Below, in pieces: positions 8,530 to 16,464 of a stretch of 52,868 nucleotides of DNA. Under the pieces are notes generated by a model. The model worked only from the letters and a program-made list of their open reading frames with translations. It had not been told where the DNA came from and did not search any database. The stretch covers positions 1 through 52,868 of the forward strand of contig JAHRVB010000086.1 in the NCBI GenBank assembly GCA_019090895.1, in the 5' to 3' direction. The DNA is from Kangiellaceae bacterium. GTDB lineage: Bacteria; Pseudomonadota; Gammaproteobacteria; Enterobacterales; Kangiellaceae. The position numbers and the translations under genes were made by a program. Numbering within the stretch: the first letter of the stretch is position 1; each line of letters starts with the position of its first letter.

Positions 8530-10374
8530 TTAATAAGGTTGCATTGTTTTTTTGAGCTGATAATTCTCGAGTACACTTTCGATCTCGGTATTTTCTGATA
8601 TTTGTGGGATAGCAACATCCCACCACGAATCGCCATTATCAGTGGTTATGTTGGGATCGGTATCAATAGAGATGAGGTAGCTGGTGTTTGCCTGTTTCGC
8701 GCGAACGATGGCTTGCTCTAATTCAGTGATAGATTGCACTGATTCAGCCTGTGCACCCATCGCTCTTGCGTGTGCGGCAAAATCGATTTTAGGAGCGCCT
8801 TCCGAAATCGTATGGCAGTCATCTAATAAATTATTGTAAGGTTGGTTACCTGTTGATTGTTGTAGTCGGTTAATACAACCAAATCCTCGGTTGTCTAAAG
8901 TGATGACAATTATTTTATGCCCCATCATTACTGACGTGGCTAGTTCCGAATTCATCATCATGTATGAACCATCGCCAACGACTACGAAAACTTCGCGTTC
9001 GGGTGAGGCCATTTTAACACCAAGTCCTCCGGCTATTTCATAACCCATACAAGAAAAACCATATTCGACATGATAACTGTCGCTATCATCACAGCGCCAC
9101 AATTTATGCAGTTCACCGGGTAGTCCTCCAGCGGCACACACAATCACATCGGTCGAGTCCGATTGACGTTTAATTGCGCCAAGAACTTGCGCGTCACTGG
9201 GTAAAATATCGTCGCTATCGGCCGTTACAGTCTCGTAAATTGTGTGCCATTCATTTTTCAAATTTTCAATTTTATCTGTCCATTGGTCGCTTGATTTCCA
9301 ATTGGAAAGGCTGTGTGTTAATTCTTGAAGTGCTTTTTTACAATCGGCTAGCAAAGGGATTGCATCGTGTTTGTTAACATCAAATTGTCCAATATTTATT
9401 TGAACCAGCTGGCTTTCTTTATTAAATAACGTTCGAGATTCTGTAGTGAAATCTTGAAGTCGAGTACCAATAGCAATAATGACATCCGCCTCTCTCGCTA
9501 ACTCATTTGCGGCCTTACTTCCGGTAACGCCGATTCCTCCAACGGACAGAATATTTTTCCAATTGAGCGCCCCTTTACCTGCTTGTGTTTCAGCAACTGG
9601 GATTTGATGCTGAGAAGAAAACTTGTTTAACTCATCAGTAGCTAATGAATAATGGACTCCACCGCCGGCAATAATGAGTGGTCGAGAGGCACTGCGTATG
9701 ACCTTAAGTACATGACTAATCTCTTCTTCATCTACGCCAGGACGTCGAATTCTATGAATTCGTTTTTCAAACATTTTTGCGGGGAAGTCAAAGGCTTGAG
9801 CTTGCACATCTTGCGGTAGTGACAAGGTTACAGGTCCACAATCGACAGGATCTAAAAGCGTACGTAATGCCACTGGTAAACTATTGATTAATTGCTCTGG
9901 CCGACTAATGCGATCGAAATATCGACTAACGGGTTTAAAACAATCGTTCACGGATATAGTTGGGTCAGAAAAACATTCTAATTGTTGTAATACCGGATCA
10001 GGTGTTCGGCTGGCAAACGTATCTCCAGGAAGTAACAATACAGGTAATCGATTGACATGTGCGAGGGCTGCAGCTGTAACCATATTGGTTGCGCCTGGTC
10101 CGATGGATGTTGTACAGACGATCATCTGCCTTCGTTTTTTTTGCTTAGCAAAAGCGATAGCAGCATGAGCCATTCCTTGTTCGTTATGGGCTCTGTAAGT
10201 TGGAAATGTTTCTTTGTGTTGGTATAGAGCTTCGCCTAAGCCCGCGACGTTTCCGTGACCAAAAATTGCGAATGCTCCGGCAAAAATAGGCTCTTCTTTA
10301 CCATCAACCAACAGGTATTGTTGTTGTAGATATTGAATCAACGCTTGAGCGGTGGTTAATCTTATTGTCTTCAT
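8530..10374 (-). CDS. iolD: 3D-(3,5/4)-trihydroxycyclohexane-1,2-dione acylhydrolase
   Basis: A 614-residue thiamine-diphosphate enzyme that opens the inositol-derived ring to 5-deoxy-D-glucuronate. It shows the three-domain ThDP layout. The N-terminal domain has the cofactor-activating glutamate (E65 in AHNEQGMAHAA), the middle domain is Rossmann-like (about 220-350), and the C-terminal ThDP/magnesium motif starts GDGS at 467 and ends near LDNRG. The length agrees with IolD (about 640). Its ATG lies 10 bases after the iolC stop, with GAGG upstream, so the two are translated from one message. Confidence 0.93.
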   Translation of the reverse strand: MKTIRLTTAQALIQYLQQQYLLVDGKEEPIFAGAFAIFGHGNVAGLGEALYQHKETFPTYRAHNEQGMAHAAIAFAKQKKRRQMIVCTTSIGPGATNMVTAAALAHVNRLPVLLLPGDTFASRTPDPVLQQLECFSDPTISVNDCFKPVSRYFDRISRPEQLINSLPVALRTLLDPVDCGPVTLSLPQDVQAQAFDFPAKMFEKRIHRIRRPGVDEEEISHVLKVIRSASRPLIIAGGGVHYSLATDELNKFSSQHQIPVAETQAGKGALNWKNILSVGGIGVTGSKAANELAREADVIIAIGTRLQDFTTESRTLFNKESQLVQINIGQFDVNKHDAIPLLADCKKALQELTHSLSNWKSSDQWTDKIENLKNEWHTIYETVTADSDDILPSDAQVLGAIKRQSDSTDVIVCAAGGLPGELHKLWRCDDSDSYHVEYGFSCMGYEIAGGLGVKMASPEREVFVVVGDGSYMMMNSELATSVMMGHKIIVITLDNRGFGCINRLQQSTGNQPYNNLLDDCHTISEGAPKIDFAAHARAMGAQAESVQSITELEQAIVRAKQANTSYLISIDTDPNITTDNGDSWWDVAIPQISENTEIESVLENYQLKKTMQPY

Positions 10375-10384
10375 TTGGAGCCTC

Positions 10385-12298
10385 TTAATCTTTTCTATTC
10401 TGCCAAGCCGTGACTAATCGCAAATAGTTGCTCTTAACTTGTTCTATGAATTGGTCATCATTAATGTCGTTCTTTAACCATGCCCTACTTGGCGTGCTAA
10501 AAATAGACCGACCGACGGCAAAACCTTTGCAAATATCGAAGTTTGCCGACGCTTTAAAAGCTTTTTCTAAGTCACTTAATGGCGCATCTAAACCAAGTAA
10601 AATAACACCTCTGCAATGAGGCGCTCGTTCGGCAATAAGGTTCGAAATTTTTTGCCATGTATTAGTATTGGGTGCCGGTAATTTCCACCAGTCTGGGCGA
10701 ATATCTAAGTTGTAAAATCGTTGCATAGTTCTAACTAATGTATTCTCGTCAACCGGCATACCTGCTGGAGGAATAACCTCTAGTAATAATTCGTGACCGC
10801 TGATGCAACAGGATTGATAAAGCTCTGCGATACGACTTTCTTGAGCTAATCGCAATGAGTGTTGATCGTCTGGGTGGAAAAATACTAAGCATTTTACGAT
10901 ATGTTCCTTAGGCCAAGTTTCTAATCGAGTACCAATTGAACAGTTGCCCTCAAGTTCAATTGGGCGTGAGCTCGGTAATTCTACTGGTCGCGCAATCCAC
11001 CAGCCTCGTCCTGTTACTTGGTTGAGTGCATCTTGCCCATAAGTATCATCAATAAGAACGCCGAGTTGGCAATCATGGCTGCTATCTTTAGAACTTAGTT
11101 CAGCCGCTTTTACGAGTAGTGTTTTTAGCTGTTCAATACGACTTGTTTCAGCGTTTAATTGGCGTGCCATTTCATAAAACTGTTTACGATGATCAAACGC
11201 TAGAATCGCAAGTTCTGGCCATTGTTGGGGTTTTCTTGTGGTTACTCGATGTAAATAATTCAGTTCATCGTCGAGGTCCGGTCGCGAAATTTCATCTTGC
11301 CTTTCTATGTAATAATCGAGTTCGTATTCAGATGGTATTGCTGGTGCACAGCCATGACGTGACACAACTAATGCTCCACAAGCGTTCGCGTAAGCGCAAC
11401 ATTGCTGATAACTCTCGTCGCGTAACCAGCCGCGTAAGAATCCACTAATAAAAGCATCACCAGCGCCAAGTACGTTTAATACGTTAACTTGTACTCCAAA
11501 ACTTGTGAAGCCTTCATCAAGGGAATCGGGTATTTGTTTGTCGAATACTGAGCAACCCAGTGCACCACGTTTTACAACAATTTCAGCGTCGCTGATAGAT
11601 CTTATTTTACGCAAACATTGAATGGTGTCTGTTGACCCACCTGCTATATGGATTTCCTCTTCAGTGCCAACAATCAAGTCACAAGAGGGAAGAATCGATA
11701 GTAAATGTTGAGTGACTGAGTCATTGGATACAAATCGATTTTCACCTTCGCCTATTCCAGTTAATCCCCAAAGCACGGGTCGGTAATCGATATCTAGGAT
11801 CACTTTAGTTCCCGAGCGCTTTGCATACTCAATGGCTTTTCGACTTGTTTTGTTGGTTTGTTTTGTTGAAAAGTGAGTGCCTGTTATCAATAGAGCTTTG
11901 CTTGATGAAATGTACTCGGCATCAAAATCTTCTACATCTATAGCCATATCCGCGCAATTATCGCGATAAAACAACAATGGAAAACTATCGTTATCTTTGA
12001 TTGATAACAGAACCAATCCGGTTAATCGATCAGGGTCAGTCACCACATGGCTGGTATCACAACCAACCTGCTCAAGTTCTTGTTTCAAAAAGCGCCCCAT
12101 ATGTTCATCACCCACACGGGTGAGCATCGAGGATTTTAACCCTAACCGCGCTGTGCCAAACGCGATGTTGGCAGATGAACCACCTAATGTCTTATTAAAC
12201 GACGATATATCCTCTAACTTCGCGCCGATTTGTTTACCGTAGAGGTCAACAGCCGCTCGACCGAGACAAATAACATCATATTTATGCTCATTACTCAT
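10385..12298 (-). CDS. iolC: fused 5-dehydro-2-deoxygluconokinase / DUF2090 aldolase-like protein
   Basis: A 637-residue two-domain protein. Residues 1-335 are a PfkB-family sugar kinase with GGSSAN (39-44) and the catalytic GAGD (278-281). This part phosphorylates 2-deoxy-5-keto-gluconate (IolC). Residues 345-637 are a DUF2090 domain, including LAILAFDHRKQF and the WKLPAP segment. In proteobacterial iol loci this domain is annotated as the 2-deoxy-5-keto-gluconate-6-phosphate aldolase (IolJ activity), giving DHAP and malonate semialdehyde. No separate iolJ is present, so the fusion completes the pathway. It heads the leftward arm and is divergent from iolR across a 616-base control region. 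Confidence 0.9.
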   Translation of the reverse strand: MSNEHKYDVICLGRAAVDLYGKQIGAKLEDISSFNKTLGGSSANIAFGTARLGLKSSMLTRVGDEHMGRFLKQELEQVGCDTSHVVTDPDRLTGLVLLSIKDNDSFPLLFYRDNCADMAIDVEDFDAEYISSSKALLITGTHFSTKQTNKTSRKAIEYAKRSGTKVILDIDYRPVLWGLTGIGEGENRFVSNDSVTQHLLSILPSCDLIVGTEEEIHIAGGSTDTIQCLRKIRSISDAEIVVKRGALGCSVFDKQIPDSLDEGFTSFGVQVNVLNVLGAGDAFISGFLRGWLRDESYQQCCAYANACGALVVSRHGCAPAIPSEYELDYYIERQDEISRPDLDDELNYLHRVTTRKPQQWPELAILAFDHRKQFYEMARQLNAETSRIEQLKTLLVKAAELSSKDSSHDCQLGVLIDDTYGQDALNQVTGRGWWIARPVELPSSRPIELEGNCSIGTRLETWPKEHIVKCLVFFHPDDQHSLRLAQESRIAELYQSCCISGHELLLEVIPPAGMPVDENTLVRTMQRFYNLDIRPDWWKLPAPNTNTWQKISNLIAERAPHCRGVILLGLDAPLSDLEKAFKASANFDICKGFAVGRSIFSTPSRAWLKNDINDDQFIEQVKSNYLRLVTAWQNRKD

Positions 12299-12414
12299 TG
12301 TTGTTATTCTCCGATGTGGTCGCGGTTTTGGCTAGATAAAAAAACAGCTTTTATGCTCAAGGTATTACCTGTAATACAAAAGCGATGAGTATTTTTATAC
12401 ATTAAGCACCTATT

Positions 12415-12451
12415 AATAATAATTTCATTTCTCAATGATGAAATTATTATT
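12415..12451. repeat. 14-bp perfect inverted repeat in iolC leader
   Basis: The arms AATAATAATTTCAT (12415-12428) and ATGAAATTATTATT (12438-12451) are perfectly complementary around a 9-base loop. They lie 117 bases before the iolC start. This could be a second operator, a leader hairpin in the iolC mRNA or a cruciform. It is too AT-rich and lacks the T-tract expected of a standard terminator. Confidence 0.6.
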
Positions 12452-12635
12452 GTGTGTAAAAATTCAATCAATCCGAGACACGTCTCTGGTCTGAAGTATT
12501 CAAGATGCTCTAATTTAGAATAAAAATTCCATAAAAGCAATAAATGAAATAAATAATTTAGTTATATGTCCGAAAATGTCTGTTGATCTTTATTATTTGT
12601 GATGTTTATCAATATGATAAGAGAAGATACAGAAA

Positions 12636-12653
12636 CTGGAATATTTATTCCAG
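12636..12653. promoter_or_regulatory. candidate IolR operator dyad
   Basis: CTGGAATATTTATTCCAG has 8-bp perfectly complementary arms around a TT centre. It sits about midway between the iolC and iolR starts. The size and symmetry suit a dimeric RpiR-family repressor, and related cores recur at 12848-12863 and upstream of the TonB-dependent receptor at 16243 and 16275. Assignment to IolR is inference from position. Confidence 0.5.
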
Positions 12654-12847
12654 AGATGAGCATAATCGTCATTTGTTGGTTGACAAAGTAGTAATAACTT
12701 GGATATATTGGAATGTGTGTTTTGTTTGATATGTTTATGGAATGTTTGAATTATTGAAAGAGATTGATTCTAATTGACTGTTGATAGTACGTGAGGATTC
12801 TGTTTAATAATGCATTTACAGCATTAATTGAAATGTAGCTTTAGTTT

Positions 12848-12863
12848 TTGGAATATTTGTTTT
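12848..12863 (+). promoter_or_regulatory. second IolR-like site before iolR
   Basis: TTGGAATATTTGTTTT matches the left arm and centre of the 12636 dyad (TGGAATATTT) but not the right arm. It is 52 bases upstream of the iolR start, where it could serve autoregulation. Confidence 0.3.
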
Positions 12864-12914
12864 ATTTTAGCCATTCTATTTTAAAAGGCATCCTAAAAAA
12901 TCTGGAATGAGCAT

Positions 12915-13766
12915 ATGAATGATAAATCGGCAACAGAATTAGATAAGCTAAATGCAGAAATAACGGAGCGTTTTTCGGGTTTGAGCAAACGACTTCAAGA
13001 GGTGGCTAAATATGTGTTGGATTACCCCAATGATATTGCTTTTGGTACAGTGGCTGTCATTGCAAAAAATGCAAACGTTCATCCTTCAACGCTTATCCGA
13101 TTTGCAAACGCTTTTGATTTTAGCGGTTTTAGTGACATGCAAAAACTGTTTCAAAACAAACTGCTGCAAGAGTCGCCCAACTACGATGAACGAATAAAAT
13201 CTATCCAAGATGATGATTCATTGGATAGTGCCAATGTGAGTATTTCATTATTGGAGCAGTTTAGTCAGGCTAATACCCAAGCGTTAACCTATTTAAAAAA
13301 TAACACTGATGTAGACGATTTAGAAAAGGCGCGAGAAATATTGTCTCAGGCAGACTCAATTCATGTAAAAGCGGTTCGACGGTCGTTTCCCGTAGCAAGC
13401 TATTTAGCTTATTTATTAAACCATATTAATTTGCGATGTTTTTTGCTTGATGGTGTTGGCGGTATGCATGAAGAGCAAGAACATTTAATCCGAAAAAATG
13501 ATGCCATCATTGTGATTAGCTTCCATCCTTATGCAGCAGAAACGATAGCGACAGTGGAAAATGCGGTGGCCAAAGGAAATCCGATCATATTATTCACCGA
13601 CAGTCCGTTAAGCCCATTGGCTCAAAAAGCAACGGTGACTTTTATTGTTAAGGAAGCAGAGGTTCACTCTTTTCGTTCGTTAACTTCGACCATGTGTTTA
13701 GTGCAGTCGTTAGCATTGAGTTTGGTTCATCAATTAGAAACTAAAACAGACAACGCTTCATTATGA
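12915..13766 (+). CDS. iolR: RpiR-family transcriptional regulator, probable IolR
   Basis: A 283-residue regulator with an N-terminal RpiR-type helix-turn-helix (about residues 5-80, including VIAKNANVHPSTLIRFANAFDFSGFSDMQ) and a C-terminal SIS sugar-phosphate-binding domain (about 120-260, with DAIIVISFHPYAAETI). In many Gram-negative iol clusters an RpiR protein represses catabolism until an inositol intermediate binds the SIS domain. This differs from the DeoR-type IolR of Bacillus. It starts the rightward iolR-iolB-iolG unit, 23 bases before iolB, so it is likely self-controlled through the dyads upstream. Confidence 0.87.
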   Translation: MNDKSATELDKLNAEITERFSGLSKRLQEVAKYVLDYPNDIAFGTVAVIAKNANVHPSTLIRFANAFDFSGFSDMQKLFQNKLLQESPNYDERIKSIQDDDSLDSANVSISLLEQFSQANTQALTYLKNNTDVDDLEKAREILSQADSIHVKAVRRSFPVASYLAYLLNHINLRCFLLDGVGGMHEEQEHLIRKNDAIIVISFHPYAAETIATVENAVAKGNPIILFTDSPLSPLAQKATVTFIVKEAEVHSFRSLTSTMCLVQSLALSLVHQLETKTDNASL

Positions 13767-13789
13767 AGTAATAATTTAAGGTAAATGAA

Positions 13790-14596
13790 ATGTCGTATTT
13801 GCACAGTCGTCCAGAAAAAAAAGATGAGCAAGGCTGTATCCAAAATATTACGCCTGAAAGTGCAGGGTGGGATTATGTCGGCTTTGAAGTTCATCAATTA
13901 GTCCCCGGACAACAAAAAGTATTTATAAGTAACAAGCAAGAAACTTGCATGGTGATTGTCAGTGGTAATGGTGATGTAACTGCTGGTATCGAATCTTGGG
14001 CAAATCTAGGCGAAAGGGCGACTGTTTTTGAGCATAAAGCGCCTTACAGTGTCTATACTCCACCGGGTGAAAAAATAACCGTTAAAGCAAATACTGCATT
14101 AGAAATAGCGATTTGCAAAGCGCCCGCCGTAGGAAAATATCCAACTCGCTTGATAAAGCCCGAAGATTGTGAATATCAATTGCGCGGAACGGGTACTAAT
14201 CAACGGCATGTGTGCAATATTTTATTTGGAAATATGGAAGCAGAAAAACTCTTAGTGGTTGAAGTGATAACCCCGGATGGCAATTGGTCGAGCTATCCTC
14301 CTCATAAACATGACAGCGATAACTTACCTAATGAAAGCGCATTAGAAGAAACCTACTATCACAAACTAAACCCGACCCAAGGCTTCGCATTTCAAAGAGT
14401 TTATACCGATGACAGAAGCATTGATGAAACTATTTCAGTTGAAAATAACAGCGTGGTGATGGTTCCTGAAGGCTATCATCCTGTCGGAACGCCGCACGGT
14501 TACGAGTTGTACTATCTCAATGTTATGGCCGGACCTACGCGAGAGTGGGTATTTAAAAATGACCCTGCACATGACTGGATCATGAACAAAGAATAA
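13790..14596 (+). CDS. iolB: 5-deoxy-glucuronate isomerase
   Basis: A 268-residue bicupin that isomerises 5-deoxy-D-glucuronate to 2-deoxy-5-keto-D-gluconate. The metal-binding cupin motif is clear in SSYPPHKHDSDN followed by LEETYYHKLNP, and the C-terminal GYHPVGTPHGYELYYLNVMAGP block is nearly invariant in IolB. The length matches the family (about 270). It lies between iolR and iolG with short gaps (23 and 26 bases), so it is part of the same transcript. Confidence 0.94.
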   Translation: MSYLHSRPEKKDEQGCIQNITPESAGWDYVGFEVHQLVPGQQKVFISNKQETCMVIVSGNGDVTAGIESWANLGERATVFEHKAPYSVYTPPGEKITVKANTALEIAICKAPAVGKYPTRLIKPEDCEYQLRGTGTNQRHVCNILFGNMEAEKLLVVEVITPDGNWSSYPPHKHDSDNLPNESALEETYYHKLNPTQGFAFQRVYTDDRSIDETISVENNSVVMVPEGYHPVGTPHGYELYYLNVMAGPTREWVFKNDPAHDWIMNKE

Positions 14597-14622
14597 ACAA
14601 TCGATTATCGAGGAATTAAAAA

Positions 14623-15615
14623 TTGAAAAGGTTTGCGCTATTAGGTGCGGGACGAATTGGTTCCATGCATGCAAGTTTGATTTCGGCATCAGAAAATGCC
14701 AGCTTAGTTTATGTTTTCGACAGCCATCAGCCATCGGCTACCGCATTGGCTGAAAAATATGATGCAACTGCCGTTGATACCATCGATATCATTCTAAAAG
14801 ATGACAGTATAGACGCGTTGCTAATAGCGACATCGACAGACACTCATGTGGATTTTATCATTCAAGGAGCACTTGCTGGTAAAGCGATACTGTGCGAGAA
14901 ACCAATCGATTTAAGTACTAAGCGAGTTGACGACTGTTGGCAGGAAATTAGAAATTGTAAGGTACCCATTCAAATAGGTTTTAATCGTCGCTTTGATCCA
15001 ACTCATGCTTCATTACAACAACAATTAAAGGATGGCGAAGTAGGGGACCTACAACAATTAGTGATTACTAGTCGTGATCCTGATATTGCCCCTGTTGAAT
15101 ATCTGCGTCATTCCGGGGGGATTTTTCGAGACATGATTATTCATGATTTCGATATGCTCCGTTTTATCACCGGTGAAGAAGTTACCGAAGTTTATGCTAT
15201 AGGCAGCACATTAATATCACCGGAGCTAGCGGAAATGAATGATGTTGACAGTGTTATGCTAACCCTTAAAACCACATCGGGAAAATTGTGTCATATTAAT
15301 GGTAGCCGGCGATGTGTCTATGGTTATGATCAACGTATTGAAGCGTTTGGTGCGAATGGAATGTTGAAGTCTAATAATCCTCGACCCAATGCGGTCTCAA
15401 AATCAACTGAGAAAACAACCGATAGCTTAAGCAGTTTAGATCCATTTTTCATTGAAAGATATCAACAGGCGTACAAAGCGCAACTCGATAGTTTTATCAC
15501 TGCCTTGCAAAATGGTAGCTCACCAGTACCGTCTTTTCTTGACGGAATGAAAGCCCAACAATTAGCCGATGCAGCTCAACAATCTCTTGAATCAGGAATG
15601 CCGGTTTTTCTTTAA
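14623..15615 (+). CDS. iolG: inositol 2-dehydrogenase
   Basis: A 330-residue Gfo/Idh/MocA-family NAD-dependent dehydrogenase that oxidises myo-inositol to 2-keto-myo-inositol, the entry step of the pathway. The Rossmann motif GAGRIGSMHA is at residues 7-16. The catalytic lysine lies in LCEKPIDLS and the substrate-binding histidine region in FRDMIIHDFDMLRF. The start is TTG, with AGGA eight bases upstream. The first ATG is inside the NAD motif, so the TTG is required. It ends the compact iolRBG unit, and a weak hairpin follows. Confidence 0.92.
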   Translation: MKRFALLGAGRIGSMHASLISASENASLVYVFDSHQPSATALAEKYDATAVDTIDIILKDDSIDALLIATSTDTHVDFIIQGALAGKAILCEKPIDLSTKRVDDCWQEIRNCKVPIQIGFNRRFDPTHASLQQQLKDGEVGDLQQLVITSRDPDIAPVEYLRHSGGIFRDMIIHDFDMLRFITGEEVTEVYAIGSTLISPELAEMNDVDSVMLTLKTTSGKLCHINGSRRCVYGYDQRIEAFGANGMLKSNNPRPNAVSKSTEKTTDSLSSLDPFFIERYQQAYKAQLDSFITALQNGSSPVPSFLDGMKAQQLADAAQQSLESGMPVFL

Positions 15616-15625
15616 AGAATTGATT

Positions 15626-15646
15626 AGGCGAGAGGGATTCTTGCCT
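15626..15646 (+). terminator. possible terminator after iolG
   Basis: A 7-bp stem (AGGCGAG / CTTGCCT with one G-U pair) with a 7-base loop starts 11 bases after the iolG stop. The following T-run is short, so termination may be partial and the receptor gene could receive some read-through. Confidence 0.4.
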
Positions 15647-16242
15647 TTATAGGGATCCTCACATAATAGGCATTCGTTTAGATTTAACTTGAGTAAACGA
15701 TTCTAAACAAGTTTTGGCCAGCGATGTAGAAAACAAATGCCCATTAAGGTCGTTCTAAATGACCAGCGACCTTTCATAGTTATAATTGACTCGCTGAGAA
15801 TTGCGCCTAGCTCGATAGCTATCGATATTCAAACTTCCAATCTTAGCATTTGACTTACTATTTCGCCTATCGATTCCTTGGATTGTGCTGGGTGTATTTA
15901 TACCAAATTCACCCTTCGTACGAGCACTCAAGTCACTCGAATTGCAGTGACATCTTTTCACTTTTATCAGTATTTTGGTTCAGTCATTTAATGTAGCAGC
16001 AATGCTAGCGCGCCAGGTTATGAAGTCCTTTTTATCGTTAACGACCGCTTATTTAATAATAGGGATAAATAACTTGAAGCAAGCAGTATTGAATTTTGGT
16101 ATTTTTTGGAATAAACGTTCGAAAACTTGATGTAAATTGGGTAATAAGTCTAATAACGATGTCTTAGAACTCTCTGGTCAACTGTCGGTGTTTGGTCGTA
16201 TCAGGTTGATATATATAGTTATTTCAATCTAAAAACTCGAAA

Positions 16243-16258
16243 CGAAATAAATATTCTA
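16243..16258 (-). promoter_or_regulatory. IolR-like site upstream of the receptor (1)
   Basis: Read on the minus strand this is TAGAATATTTATTTCG. It matches 13 of 16 positions of the central dyad TGGAATATTTATTCCA found between iolC and iolR. It lies about 207 bases before the receptor start. Confidence 0.35.
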
Positions 16259-16274
16259 TTGCTTGCTAATGTGA

Positions 16275-16287
16275 TTCAAATATTCTA
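16275..16287 (-). promoter_or_regulatory. IolR-like site upstream of the receptor (2)
   Basis: Read on the minus strand the core is TAGAATATTTGAA, which repeats the TAGAATATTT of the site about 30 bases away and resembles the 12848 box (GGAATATTTG). Two copies at close, near-helical spacing suggest cooperative binding. Confidence 0.3.
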
Positions 16288-16464
16288 TAGTGGATTCAAT
16301 CTCGAGTGAAAATACAAAAATAAGAGATTAGGACTTTAAAAAAGATTCACACTATTGTTACTTGAAATTTTAACGTAATAATTTGATGGTATTTATTTGC
16401 TTTAGACGCTCATTTTCTTAATGCGTGTTATCTAAAAGCAAGTACCGACAAAAGGGGATGTAAA

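Larger units (their letters stand above)
12299..12914. promoter_or_regulatory. divergent iolC / iolR control region
   Basis: A very AT-rich 616-base gap between the start codons of the two iol arms, with no credible gene. It contains a long inverted repeat (12415-12451), an 18-bp operator-like dyad (12636-12653) and several other GGAAT boxes (near 12709, 12735, 12850 and 12903). RpiR-type IolR proteins usually repress from such intergenic sites, so this is the likely control point for both arms. I could not fix individual -35/-10 pairs with confidence. Confidence 0.6.
15647..16464. promoter_or_regulatory. upstream region of the TonB-dependent receptor gene
   Basis: About 820 bases without a credible gene. 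It contains a 14-bp palindrome TCGATAGCTATCGA (15812-15825), an inverted repeat GTCACT/AGTGAC (15932-15951) and, nearer the receptor, two IolR-like cores (16243-16258 and 16275-16287). The last 250 bases are very AT-rich and probably carry the promoter. I cannot name a specific -35/-10 pair. Confidence 0.45.

Noticed and set aside
12304-12540. 78-codon open frame on the minus strand in the iolC/iolR gap
   Set aside because: It runs across the AT-rich inverted repeat, has no ribosome binding site and its translation resembles no family. It lies in a region that looks regulatory.
12915-13766. IolR as a DeoR-type repressor as in Bacillus
   Set aside because: The protein has an RpiR helix-turn-helix and a SIS domain, so it belongs to the other IolR type.
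15812-15825. Palindrome TCGATAGCTATCGA
   Set aside because: Perfect but only 14 bp, with no second copy near any gene of the window that I could see. Insufficient to call an operator.
15755-15961. 68-codon open frame on the minus strand upstream of the TonB receptor
   Set aside because: The composition is unlike the neighbouring genes, there is no ribosome binding site, and it overlaps several short palindromes.
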